Below, in pieces: positions 22,500-33,151 of a stretch of 64,000 nucleotides of DNA. Numbering within the stretch: position 1 is the first letter of the stretch; the number at the start of each line of letters is the position of its first letter. Location: assembly GCA_033032865.1 (NCBI GenBank), contig JAWHQI010000228.1, positions 4,502,501-4,566,500 on the forward strand, written 5' to 3'. Below the pieces are notes generated by a model, which was given only the letters and a program-made list of their open reading frames with translations, did no database searches and was not told the DNA's origin. A program made the position numbers and the translations under genes. Source of the stretch: Dactylorhiza incarnata (taxonomy: Eukaryota; Streptophyta; Magnoliopsida; Asparagales; Orchidaceae).

Positions 22500-24049
22500 C
22501 TTATTTCCTAACCAGTCCCCGGAGCTTCCCTTCTCCCAAGAGCTTCTCAATTAATAAGCGAAGGGCTCGGCAATTTTCAGTTGTTTGTCCCCCTTCCTTA
22601 TGATATTCACAGAAGAGGATCGGATTACGGTTTCAGACATCTGACCTCAAGGGAGCAGGTCTTTTGAAATAAGGCCTCTTTTGAAGAATTTGGACGACTT
22701 CGTCCAGGATGACGTTGAGGGGGGTGAACGATTCTTGCGAATCATCAATTGAACGGACAATGCAACTGGAGGTGGTGGCGCAGTGTATTCTGGAAAATAC
22801 ACTGGCATTGGTTGCGGAACTGCCATAGGTGGAGCGGATGCGGCGGCCAACGACGATTTCTGCTCTTGAAACCGTAGATGGCCGAAAGCGGGCTGCTTAT
22901 GCCTGAAGCTTCTTCACCTCTGAGCACGGGGTTCAAAATCAAGGCAAAGTGGATGATGATATTGTTGTTGATGGGTGGAGGAAGAGATGGATTAATCCTT
23001 ATCGTTCAGCAGCTTTGCAACATAACCGGGGTTACTTTTTTCACCCCTAATAAACATGTTTGCGAGGTTGATCATCTCTTGATAAGTCCTCGGTTCTCTG
23101 ATATTAGTTCCAAATTTTAATGGCCCCTCTCTCAGGACATGAATCAGAGCAACCCTATACAACTCCAGATCGACATTCTGGATCTCCATGATCTCCTTTT
23201 GGAAGAGATTGACAAAATGAGCCCACATCTTGTCTTCGCGCTGCTTTATGTCAAATAGGGCCGCATGGCCACTTTTCCTCTTCTTAGAAGTAGAGAATCC
23301 AAGCAAAAACTCTCTACGCAGTTCTGTGAAACAACTGATGGACTGGTGGTGCAGTCCATAGAACCACTCCCTCGCTTGTCCTTCGAAGGAACTCACGAGG
23401 AGTTTGCACCGAGTAGCACCAGTGAGGGTTCTTAAGGCAACTGCCGATTCGAAGGCCTGAAGATGAATGGCTGGATCAGATTCTTCATTATATGAGGGGA
23501 AGCGTGGTTCTCTAAAATTATTTGGAGCTGGCTCTCCTCGAACTTCGTCCACGAAGGGAGAAGTTTCTTTGATGTCCCCTAAAGAGAAGGAACAGAGTAA
23601 CAGGCCGCCGGAGCTGCGGCTACTCGCGGAGAAGCCGCTTGGTAAGGAAGGCGGGTTGCGGCTTCCGGAGGGTAGGCTGCTGGATAGGAGAGGCGAGCCG
23701 CATGAGAGGTCGTCCCCTGGAAATCAAGAACCCATGCCGGCTTATTATGGGCGGCATCTTGATATAAGGCTTGCCGAAATGTAAAGCCTTCTGGAAGCGG
23801 TTGAAGGTTGGCGACTTGAGGTAATGCGTATGGAGGAGGAGGAGCCGGAGTTACTTCCTGGCTAACCGCAGCTTGCTGAGGGATTAGCCGCTCGGTTAGC
23901 ACAGATAGGGCTTGACTAATTGCTTCTAACCGCTGGTCGGTCAATTTCTGAGCCCGCTCGGCTTCCCGCTTAGACTGCTCTAACGCCTCCCACAAGGAGT
24001 AATCACTATGGTCAAAGCGGTCTCTCTGGACAAACTGGCGGTCTGTCAT
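22500..24049 (-). pseudogene. Tat-2 gag
   Basis: Starts at ATG 24049 (MTDRQFVQRDR), about 50 bases inside the 5' LTR. Residues 1-45 are charged, then a Pro-rich stretch, to a stop at 23579. The capsid-like part (AREWFYGLHHQSISCFTELR, NLANMFIRGEK) is in ORF 23552-22992 in another frame. Near 22.57-22.61 kb is the Tat-type C-terminus CEYHKEGGQTTENC with IEKLLGEGKL. Gag would form the particle and bind RNA. At least one frameshift (about 23570) and later breaks inactivate it. Related copies: 26.8-27.1, 27.9-28.55 and 29.3-30.5 kb. Confidence 0.85.
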
Positions 24050-24099
24050 CCTGTCATGGATTTCACCAATAACTAGCTTATCTGAAGGTCACGTGTTTC

Positions 24100-24824
24100 T
24101 GTTGATGCCGAATTTGCACCTCCACGATCGATGCTAGGGAAATGAAGGAAAAGAGGAGCCAGCGAGTTATCACTTACTATTGATAGAGAGAAGTTAGACC
24201 TCTAGCAGCGGTCGAGACCGGAATTCGCCTGTCACGGTGAATTCCACTCTTGTGACAGGCTTTTCTTTGATTTAAGAATTGTTTTACAGCGAGTTACAAG
24301 GTGAAGCAGGAAAGAAGTCGGCCGGGCAGCAAACCGCAAGACAATGACTCGAGACCGCACCACTAACAAGCGAGCTCCTGGATTCGAGTGTGCGTGTCTT
24401 GGGGATGTTGCCCCCCTATTTATAAGCTCGGGGGCCTGCCCATACGGGCAGGGATAAAATAACCGCCTGCTTGGATACAGGATAATCGGGCAGGGGGTGA
24501 CGGGATACAGAAGGGAAAGAAGAGTGAAGCCGTGCGGCCTGGCGGCTTGAGCTCCGACTTGTATTTAAGTCGGGGTTAAGATGAGCTGCGAGTAGAGTAG
24601 AGAAGCAGCTCGAGCGGTCTTCAATCTGAGACCATATTTTGCCTTCTGGACTTGAGCCCTGAATGTAACCCTCTTGATGGCGGCCTGTCGGTAAGTAGAC
24701 CGCGCAGGTAGGTCTCGAAGAACCGAGAGACTTATGCCAATAGTCAAAAAATGGAGTTAGACGGTTAGCATAGCAGACCGCCCAGTCTGATAGGTCCATT
24801 ATTTCGGTAGCGGTCTTCTGGGTA

Positions 24825-24828
<4 letters not shown>
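24100..24828 (-). repeat. Tat-2 5' LTR
   Basis: 729 bp, - strand TGTTTACCCAGAAGACC to GGCATCAACA. TATA box TATAAATA on the - strand near 24416-24423, followed by a GGGGGGCAACATCCCC segment. The bases just inside (GAAACACGTGACC) do not begin with TGG, so I could not identify a primer binding site. Confidence 0.9.
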
Positions 24829-24875
<47 letters not shown>

Positions 24876-26824
24876 TATATATATATCCCTCAATGAACCT
24901 TGGAGACATCGCCATGTTCTGCTCGAACACCCTCGGATTGTAGTCATTAGCATAATACCACGAGGACCAGGTGTAGCGGGGAGTTTTCACACACGTGTAG
25001 TGGATGTTTGCCAATTCCTGTGCAGTGGTCTTCAGAATTTTGGATCCCGGCAGGTATCTAACACACCTCTACATCAAGGGAGGTCCAGGTGACTTTTAGC
25101 TCTATCGTTCCTCGAAAGGGATATAGTTACAACTTTGATGATCCTTCTGAGGAAAGCAACGTCGGTAGAGCCGTCGCGGCATAACCATACCTGTCCAACT
25201 GATCAAGTTAGTTTGTGACCATCGAATACTCCTAAGGTACTCTCAAGCGGTGCCTACAGGGGACCAACAACTAGGTTGATCTCTCTGAGGAAAGCAATGT
25301 CGGTAAAGCCCCCGCGGCATAACCAAACCTGACCAATTGATCAACTTAGCTTGAAACCCTAAGCTAGAGAGCAGTCGAGTCACCGAAATTCTTACAGCTC
25401 TTATGACCACTTGAGGAAAGCATTGATTGCTTCCTAAAAGCACCTGGCTACTTGGTCATCTGAGTCTGTAACCCTTCTACTTCTTTTACTTCTTCACAAG
25501 AAGTTATTTTGGTATTATGGTTCCTTATGACAATTTAGGAGGGGTAGTATTAAAATAGGTACGAGCATGACATCTATTAAAAGAAATATGACTTTATGAC
25601 CGGGCGGTCTGATCTATTAAGCCAGTCGGCTTGAATAAATGATAGCTTAATATGCAAACCGATCGGTTAGAATAAATCTAGCTTTAGAGCAAGTTATTAT
25701 AGGGAAGCATAAGCCAGAGCTTCTAACGAGTTGGCAATAGTAATATTGCCCGATCAGTGTACATAATCGACTTATATTTATCTCATTATACTACTGCGAG
25801 CTAGTACTATCCGCTCGGACTGAGGGGATATATTGAAATGGTCTACAGTTCATTCTTATTCGCTCGGTTCGAATTGATCCTTTCATAGGAAATCGGCCAT
25901 GGGATTATTTTGGCAGCAATTAAGTATTGCTCAGCCATGGTTATTAGTCGCCCAGACTATATACTGACCGCACGACTTATAGACTGTTATCTATACTTAT
26001 GAGAATGTTCTCCTGAACTTCAAAAGGAACTTAAACTATTAGCCGCTCGAGCTAAGAAGTGATCGCATATCTTGATAGTCATTATCCAGACATGCCCTAT
26101 TCCATCAGGAAGTTATTAAAATTGAAAAGTATTTTGGGGTTTACATCGATAGTTGCATGAGTTATGAAGTAACCGCCCGACTTGATTTTCCTTTACATCT
26201 CGGAATTCCTAAGTATATGGAACACGGGTTATTAGTCGTCCGGGATATATCTTAAACCGCAGAAACTTACAAACATGATTTATTATGTCTGGGGGTTTCA
26301 GGCTGTGATTTATATTTACTGAATTAATATCGTTCTCAGAACAAAGGGAACAAACCGTCTGAGCAGCATTCCATGATATTCGGGCATGTATTTATCTAAG
26401 ATTCTCAAAGCTCAAACTTCTAGCCTTGTGAATTAAATTAAGACCGCACGACTTAATTTTCTGGAGGATCAAAGAAAACTCGTAGTTGAAAGGAAATAAT
26501 AATGTAAGAACATTCACAAGTCACAAAAACAGATAGATGAACACGTAATATCTTATAATTTATTCTCAAAATGTATTTACAATAATTCAGACCGACCGGC
26601 TAAAAAATTTAAGCCGTCGAATCTGTAAAGAAATTCTAAGTACAAAAAACACTATTCGCCCGACTTGAGCCTTTTAGCCATAGGAGAACTTGAGTCTCCT
26701 CCACCTTCAATATCAATGTCGGGCGAATATTCTCCACTGTCTGACGAGGAACTTGATGATCTGCTGCTCGAGCCTTCATCATTCGGGCTTGGTAGAAGGC
26801 TTGACGGAATGTTCTGGGCAGTTT
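24829..26824 (+). other. Tat-1 tail: non-coding tract and end of its antisense gene
   Basis: This continues Tat-1 after the Tat-2 insertion. It begins with a (TA)n run of about 58 bases (24829-24886) and then matches 18.4 to 16.6 kb in inverse orientation. Bases 26640-26790, read on the - strand, are the end of the antisense gene (acidic/Ser-rich, then DIDIEGGGDSSSPMAKRLK and stop). No pol or LTR of Tat-1 follows; the sequence passes into a gag fragment of Tat-3, so the Tat-1 3' end is lost. The ORFs here are not separate genes. Confidence 0.7.
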
Positions 26825-26844
26825 CTTGGTAGAAGGCTTGACGG
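26788..26844. repeat. 20-bp direct repeat at the gag / antisense-gene junction
   Basis: CTTGGTAGAAGGCTTGACGG occurs at 26788-26807 and 26825-26844. The left copy belongs to the antisense-gene side and the right copy to the Tat-3 gag side (RQAFYQ codons), so the junction lies in or between them. Confidence 0.85.
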
Positions 26845-27171
26845 GCTATGTAGCCTTCTTGAGGTGGTTGAAGATTGGTGACTTGAGATAATGGATATGG
26901 CAGAGGAGGAGGAGGAACTGGTGTGACTGCTAGCCTTGTTGCGGCTTACTGAGGGATTAACCACTCGGTTAGCATGGCTAAAGCCTGACTGATCGCTTCT
27001 AAATGTTGATCGGTCAGTTTTTGAGTTCACTCGGATTTTCACTTGGACTGTTTCAAGGCTACCCACAGGGAGTCATCACTGTGGTCGGAGCGGTCTCTTT
27101 GAACAAACGGGCGGTCTAACATTTTGTCAAGGAGTTCACCACCAACTCGTTATCTGAAGGTCATGTGTTTC
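26825..27171 (-). pseudogene. Tat-3 gag fragment
   Basis: The - strand next to the LTR at 27172 reads a decayed gag N-terminus like Tat-2 (a DRSDHSDDSLW-like start, LTDQHLEAISQAL, ending RQAFYQETAQN) with internal stops. It is then joined to the end of the Tat antisense gene. Only about the first 115 codons remain. Confidence 0.75.
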
Positions 27172-27903
27172 TGTTGATGTTGAAATTGCACCTCCAAGAT
27201 CGACGCTAAGAAAGCGAGGGAAAAGAGGAGGCTGCGGGTTGTTGGTTACTATTGACTTAGAGAAATCATATTACTCAGACAGCTGGCAGCGGTCGAGACC
27301 GGACTTCGCCCGTCATGGCAAATGCCACTCTTGTGATGGGCTTTCCCTTAATTCAAGAAAAGTCATTACAGTGGGTTACAAAGCAAGGAAAAGGAGAAGC
27401 CGGCCGGGTAACAGACCGCAAAAACTGAACTCGAGACCGCAGCTCTAACAAGCGAGCTCCTGGATTCGAGTGTGCGTGCTTTGGGAAAGTCGCCCCCCTT
27501 ATTTATAGGCTCGGGGGTCTGCCCAAACGGGCAGGGCTAAAATAACCGCCTGCCCAGGTACAGGAGAATCAGGCAGGAGGTGACGAGATACAGAAGGGTG
27601 ATAAGAGAGAAGTCGTGCGCCTTGGCGGCTTGGACCTCGATCTGTGTTGAGCATGGGTTGGAGAATCATGAATTTGGGTAGAGACAACCCGAGTGGTCTG
27701 TGTTCAGAAACTGCGAGCTTTGCCTTCTGGACTTGAGCCTTGATGTCCTCCAATCCCCGATGACGATCTGGTTGAAGTAGACAGTCCCGTTTGTTGTTGG
27801 CAGTTCAGGATGTTCGTAACATTGGATGGAACTAGGCGGATAATCAGGTAAGCCGCCCAGTCTAAGAGGGTCATTATACTGATAGCGGTCTTCTGGGTAA
27901 ATA
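27172..27903 (-). repeat. Tat-3 LTR
   Basis: 732 bp of the Tat LTR family in - orientation: 27172 matches the ...CATCAACA end (with TGTTGATGTTG substitutions) and 27903 the start (TATTTACCC instead of TGTTTACCC). TATA-like TATAAATA on the - strand near 27496. Its outer end abuts gag of Tat-4, so Tat-3 inserted there. Confidence 0.85.
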
Positions 27904-28551
27904 GGCCAGGCCTTCGTCGTGCTTAACAAGCGGCTAACCTCTCAGCAAAATGCGGTTAATCCAGCGGCTACACCAGTTCCTCCTCATCCTCCATATTATC
28001 TACCTCAAGCCAACAATCCAGAACCCTCCCATGTTGATTTCATAACTCGACAGGCGTTCAACCGAGAGGCCGCCCAAGACATTCTGGCACGATCTCTCAA
28101 CTTCCAGGGGACAACTTACGCCACAGCCCGCTCCCCCTATCCGGCGGCTTACCCTCAGGTAGCCACAACAACTGCGGCTTGTTACCCCATTCCTCCTCTT
28201 TATGAGGATACTGAGGAGCATTCCCCATTCGTTAATGAAGTCGGAGGAAAACCGGCTCCAAATAATTTCAGGGAATCTCGCTTACCATCATATAATGGAG
28301 AATCTGACCCAGCGGCGCATCTTCAGGGTTTTAAATCAATTGTTTCCCTGAAAATCCTTACCGACACTACAAAGTGCAAACTCCTCGTGACATCTTTTGA
28401 TGGCCAACCGGGGGAGTTGTTTTATGGATTGCGCCCCCAGTCCATCAATTGTTTTTCTGAGCTGCGTAGAAAATTCCTTCTGAGATTCTCTATCTCGAAG
28501 AAAAGGAAAAGTGGCCCAGTGGCCCTATTCGAAATCAAGCAGCGTGAGGAC
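27904..28551 (+). pseudogene. Tat-4 gag fragment
   Basis: Open in one frame from 27919 into the next LTR. It corresponds to Tat-2 gag from the LNKRLTSQQ region through a Pro-rich linker (PVPPHPPYYLPQ) to the capsid part (NNFRESRLPSYNGESDP, LFYGLRPQSINCFSELRRKF, KRKSGPVALFEIKQRED). It is cut on the left by the Tat-3 LTR and on the right by the Tat-5 LTR. The apparent 291-aa ORF continues artificially into the LTR. Confidence 0.85.
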
Positions 28552-29282
28552 TGTTTCCCCAGAAGACCGCTACCGACATTATGGACCTATCAGACCAGGC
28601 GGTCTGCCATTCTATCCACCTTACTCCATTTTTTTTACTATTGGCACAAGGCTCTCGGCTCATCAAAACCAATCCGCGCGGTCTGCCAACTGACAGGTCG
28701 CCATCGAAGAGTGTTACATTCAGGGATCAAGTCCAGAAGGCAAAATACATTCTCGGATTGTAGACCGCCCGAGCTGCTTCCCTACTCTACTTGAAGTTCA
28801 TCTCGACCCTGGATTAATGCAGATCAGAGCTCAAGCCGCCAGGCCGCGCGACTTCATTCTTTTTTCTTTTTTATATCCCGTCACCTCCTGTCCGATTCTC
28901 CAGTATCCGGGCAGGCGGTTATTTTATCGCTGCCCATTTGGGAAGCCCCACGAGCCTATAAATAGGGGGGTGACATTCCCAAGACACACACACTCGAATC
29001 CAAGAGCTTTCTTATTAGAGCTGCGGTCTCGAGTCCACTGTCTTGCAGTTTGCTACCCGGACGGCTTCTTTCCTTCTTCACCTTGTAACCCGCTGTAAAA
29101 CACTTCTTAAATCAAAGGAAAGTCCATCACAAGAGTGGCATTCGCCGTGACGGGCAAAGTCCGGTCTCGACCACTGCTAGCGGCCTATCTTCTCTCTATC
29201 AATAGTAATCGATAACTCTCGGCCTTTTCTTTTCCTTCGTTTTCCTAACGTCGATCGTGGATGTGCAAATTCGGCATCAACA
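28552..29282 (+). repeat. Tat-5 5' LTR
   Basis: 731 bp, TGTTTCCCCAGAAGACC to GGCATCAACA, + orientation. TATAAATA near 28961. Followed by GAAACACG and gag as in Tat-2. It forms an inverted pair with 27172-27903, with only 648 bp between. Confidence 0.9.
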
Positions 29283-29299
29283 GAAACACGCGGCCTTCA

Positions 29300-30506
29300 T
29301 ATTTGCGAGTTGTTGGAGAAATTCATGACAGAATGATAGACCGCCAATATGTCTCGAGAGACCGCTCTGACGACAGTGATGACTCCTTGTGGGAGGCGTT
29401 AGAGCAGTCTAAGCGGGAAGCCGAGCGGGCTCAGAAACTGACCTACTAGCGGTTAGAAGCAATTAGTCAGGCCCTAGCTGTGCTAACCGATAGGCTAATT
29501 CCTCAGCAAGCCACGGTTAGCAAGGCAGTAACTCCGGCTCCTCCTCCATATCCATTACCTCAGCTCGCCAACCTTCAACCACCTTTGGAAGGCTTTACAG
29601 TTCGGCAAGAATTCTATAAAGAGGCCGCCCAGAACATGACGGCGCGGGTTCTTGATTTCCAAGGGGTGACCTCTCATGCGACTCGACTCTTCTATCCAGC
29701 GACCAATCATCCGGAAGCCGCATCCCGCCTTCCTTACCAAGCAGCTTGTCCGCGAGTAGCCGCAGCTCGGGTGACCTATTACTTTGTTCCTTCTATTTAT
29801 GAGGACATCGAAGAAACTTCTCCCTTCGTGGACTAAGTCCGAGGAGAGACAACTCCAAATAATTTCAGAGAACCACGCTTGCCCACGTATAACGGAGAAT
29901 TGGATCCAACCATTCATCTTCAGGCCTTTGAATCAGCTGTTGCCATAAGAACCCTCACCGATGCTACTTGGTGCAAACTCCTCATGACATCCTTCGACGG
30001 AAAAGCGAGAGAATGGTTCTATGGACTGCACCCCCAGTCCATCAGTTGTTTTGCAGAATTGCGTAGAGAGGTTTTGCTTAGATTCTCTACTTCTAAGAAG
30101 AGGAAAAGTGGCCCTGCGACCCTATTTGACATAAAGCAGCCCGAAGACGAGGTGGGCTCATTTTGTCGATCGTTTCCAAAAGGAGATCATGGAGATCCAG
30201 AACGTCGATCCAGGGTTATACAGGGTTGCTTTGATTCATGGCCTAAGAGTGGGGCCATTAAAATTTGAATCTAATATCAGAGAGCCGAGGACTTATCAAG
30301 AGATGATCATCCTCGCCAACATGTTTATTAGGGGTGAGAAAAGTAACCCCGATTATGTTGCAAAGCTGTTTAATGATAAGGATTCATCCATCTCTTTCTC
30401 CACCCATCAGCAAAAGTATCATCATCCACTTCATCCTGATTTTGAACCCCGTGCTCAGAGGGGAAGAAACTTCAGGTATTAGCAGCCCGCTTTCGGCCAT
30501 CTACAG
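29300..30506 (+). pseudogene. Tat-5 gag, truncated by Cop-F
   Basis: The frame starts near 29327 (ATGACAGAATGATAGACCG region), with a stop at 29447-29449 (TAG) in QKLTY*RLEAIS. ORF 29480-29836 covers the Pro-rich linker, ORF 29879-30268 the capsid N-part (AREWFYGLHPQSISCFAELR), and ORF 30189-30482 the next block (NLANMFIRGEK-like, NPDYVAKLFNDKD) after a frame shift. It ends at RGRNFRY and a stop; Cop-F begins at 30507. The remainder of this element is not in the window. Confidence 0.85.
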
Positions 30507-32262
30507 TGTTGGGAATCTTACCCACATGATTCCTGATTTGAAGAAGTCATCAAGTCAAGAAAACTTCACTTTGTATTTGATCACTTCTCTATCTGATAAT
30601 CTTAGGAAGTTAAATTACAATATCGTCGAACGAAGAACGAAGTTCATCGAATGAAGAATGCAGTTCGTCGAACGCAAAGATGATGCAAAGCGAACGCTGA
30701 GACTCGGCAAGTTCGTCGAACGCAGAAGGAAGATCGTCGAACGCTGAGACTTGGCGAGTTAGTCGAACGCTGAGACTTTGCAAGATCGTCGAACGTAGAA
30801 GCAAGTTCGTCGAACGCAGAGACGGGACAGAAAAATGAAGTTCATCGAACACAGAATGCTGTTCGTCGAATGAAGATTGTCGTTCGCCGAACACAGAGAA
30901 GAATGAAGACAAAGGAAGAAATATCGTCAAGAAGATGTAGCGTCGTCGACGTAAACAAAGAAGCCATGTCGCTGAAAAGGCTAAGTATGACTGATGGCAT
31001 CAAACATTGTCGTAAAGAAGGCATGTCGTCGAGAAAATAAAGTGAATATGATGACACAGTCATAGATAGCAGATCGTCGTATATGCAGAAGTACCAGAAT
31101 GTCTCATATCGTGGAGATACTTGCATCAGTGGCAGAAGCAAGAAGAATTGAAAGTATACACAAGTTCAAGGCATCGACAAATTCCTGTCGTCGAGATATC
31201 ATCCATGTCGTCGTAACATTGGAAATATCATCGAGACAGATTCAAAAGTTGCGGACGCGCTAACAGCATTTAATGTCGCCGCTGAATTGTCAAATCAGCG
31301 AGTGCTCTTAAGGAAAGGAGCGTCTAACACTTAAGGAACCTTTTCAGAAGACCGTTGGGAGCCTCGCAGTCTTATAAAAGAGATAAGAGGTTGCCCTAAT
31401 GCGGGATCAATCGATCAATCAAAAAGAACTTGCGCATACAGAAAATAGAGCAGAAAAAGCGGCGCAAGAAAGAAAGTAAGAAACAAGAAGCAGTCATCTC
31501 CATCGACTGATAAGAAGCCAATCCTCATCAGGCCAAGAAAAATTTAAAGAACTGTGCACTCAAGATCTGATTCAGAATCATCTTCTTCAACCTTAAGAAG
31601 CCAATCTTCAACAGGCTAAAGTTGTCGATCTTCATCCGGCAGAAGTAACAGTCTTTTATCACTGTATTTTCTTGTAAGGCTTGCGGGCCTATTTGTCTAG
31701 CTTGAGGGCTGGAGAGCTGTGAGGCTTGAGGGACAGGGCAGTGGACATGCAGGTCTGACACCGTCTAGCTTGAGGGCTGGAGAGCTGTGAGGCTTGAGGG
31801 CCAGGGTAGTGGATCTGCGGGTCCGATCTTGTCGAGCTTGAGGGCTCGGGCGCAGTAGGGGCTTGCGGGCCTAGGCTGTAGGCACAGGACTTACGGGTCT
31901 GTGTTGTGTAGGGCTTGAGGGATTTAGTGTCGAGCTTGCGAGCTTGGGGGTAGTAGGGGCTTGCGGGCCTAGGCTGTTGGACTTGCGGGTCCGTGTTGTA
32001 AGGCTTGAGGGCCTGAAGTTTTTGGCGGAGTTTGCTGATCCTAGCACACTGCTGGGTAGGCGCAGAGGGACAGAGGACTATTCAAGACACCCAGTCTTGA
32101 GGAAACTCTATAGATCTTGTGTCGTCTGGTGTGTTTTATCTGTGTTTATCTATGCGATATTTCTGTGTTGTGCTTGAATATTCAAAACTCACGCAAATAA
32201 TTTGAAAAGAACCCAGATCACCTAATACCCCCCCTATCTAGGTGAACGTTACTTTACTAACA
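30507..32262 (+). repeat. Cop-F 5' LTR
   Basis: 1756 bp. Bases 30620-30900 hold about a dozen GTTCGTCGAACGCAGA-type units with variants. A TATA box (TATAAAAGAG) is at 31374. Bases 31670-32030 hold an array of GCTTGAGGGC / GCTTGCGGGCCTAGGC units. The last bases CCCCCCTATCTAGGTGAACG...CTAACA resemble the Cop-G LTR end. Confidence 0.85.
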
Positions 32263-32264
32263 AT

Positions 32265-32276
32265 TGGTATCAGAGG
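32265..32276 (+). promoter_or_regulatory. Cop-F primer binding site
   Basis: TGGTATCAGAGG two bases after the LTR; matches the initiator Met-tRNA primer site in 11 of 12 positions. Confidence 0.9.
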
Positions 32277-32331
32277 TAGGTTGATCAAAAGAAGACTTAA
32301 CCGTCTGATCTAGATCGTGGAATGACTCACT

Positions 32332-32934
32332 ATGGCTGGTGGTGATCAGAATCGGGAGATGAGATCCATGAAACTTCCAATCTGCTCAAAGGAGAACTTT
32401 CCTATCTAGAAGGAAAGGGTTAGGTTGTTCATGGAAGCGGCTGATCCAAGAATCTATCTGACCATCCAAGAGGGTCCCTTCATCCCTACAACTGCTTCAA
32501 CCATTGATCCAACAAAGAAGGTTGTAAGGAAATATGAGGACATGACCAAGGACGAGCTAGCCTTGGCAGGTCTAGATAACAGGGCACAAAATGTCATTGT
32601 AAGTGCCATAGATGATTCAACCCTCCAGAATCTTATTCACTACAAAACGGCCAGGGAGATGTAGGACTCCTTGATCGTGTACATGGAGGGTACTGAAGAG
32701 GTTAGGTATGATAGAAAATCCCTTCTCAACCAAGAGTATGAGGCCTTCAAGCAAGGCAAGAATTAAACAATCTCCAACTGTTATGAGAGATTTTTCAACA
32801 TAGTTAATGGATTGAGAAACTATGATAGAGAGTTCACAAACTCAGATCTCAATGACAAGTTTCTTAGATCCCTCACAAAAGAATGGGACATCAAGATCTG
32901 TGCCATCAGAGAGATGGGAAAGCCGGGCATCATG
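32332..32934 (+). pseudogene. Cop-F gag, N-terminal (UBN2-type) part
   Basis: From ATG 32332 the frame reads MAGGDQNREMRSMKLP, then a UBN2/gag-polypeptide-of-Copia region (RVRLFMEAADPRIYLTIQEG, AQNVIVSAIDDSTLQNLI, FFNIVNGLRNYDREFT, LRSLTKEWDIK). Three in-frame stops occur: TAG after ENFPI, TAG after TAREM and TAA after QGKN. The two TAGs stand where Trp codons are expected in this family. Cut by Cop-A at GKPGIM. It is the half of gag missing from Cop-G. Confidence 0.85.
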
Positions 32935-33151
32935 TGTTGGAACATGGTCTTCCGCATCTCCTAGGTTTGAGAATAACAAATCCTATGTGTATTTGATCTG
33001 TGTGTTTAAGTGTGCAGGATAACAAAGTCCACATGACTCATGGATTACATAAGAAGGTTGCCCCCAAATGTGAGCCATCAAATCCAACACTCCTACTAGC
33101 GTCGGCGGTACTGCTAGCGCTAAGGAACCGTTGGGATGGAAAACCACTGAG
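32935..33151 (+). repeat. Cop-A 5' LTR, first part
   Basis: TGTTGGAACATGGTCTTCCG to the CTGAG target of Cop-B (33147-33151). It includes the first CTAGCG...GGCGG block at about 33097-33120. The LTR continues at 41511. Confidence 0.85.

Larger units (their letters stand above)
13561..24828 (-). mobile_element. Tat-2: Ty3/Gypsy (Tat lineage) retrotransposon, both LTRs present
   Basis: Bounded by LTRs 13561-14288 and 24100-24828 and by ATATA at 13556-13560 and 24829-24833. On the - strand the order is 5' LTR, gag, protease, RT, RNase H, integrase, a long non-coding tract, then a gene region on the opposite strand, then 3' LTR. A gag C-terminus of the type CEYHKEGGQTTENC followed by IEKLLGEGKL, and an antisense gene between pol and the 3' LTR, are hallmarks of the Tat branch (Retand/Ogre/Grande relatives). 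All domains are recognisable but frameshifts and stops break them. It sits inverted inside its sister Tat-1. Confidence 0.92.
30507..32934 (+). mobile_element. Cop-F: Copia-type element, 5' part only
   Basis: 5' LTR, primer site and gag start on the + strand, cut at 32934 by Cop-A. LTR ends (TGTTGGGAATC ... ACTAACA) and internal features resemble Cop-G, of which this looks like a diverged relative. The 3' part, if present, lies beyond the window. Confidence 0.85.

Noticed and set aside
24829..24886. (TA)n run as a biological signal
   Set aside because: Simple repeat at an AT-rich insertion site; Tat-2 has a shorter version at the matching place, so it is ordinary microsatellite growth.
28511..28794. 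The 3' half of the 291-aa ORF at 27919-28794 as part of a gag protein
   Set aside because: From 28552 on the frame runs through a Tat LTR; the protein there is an accident of translation of LTR sequence.
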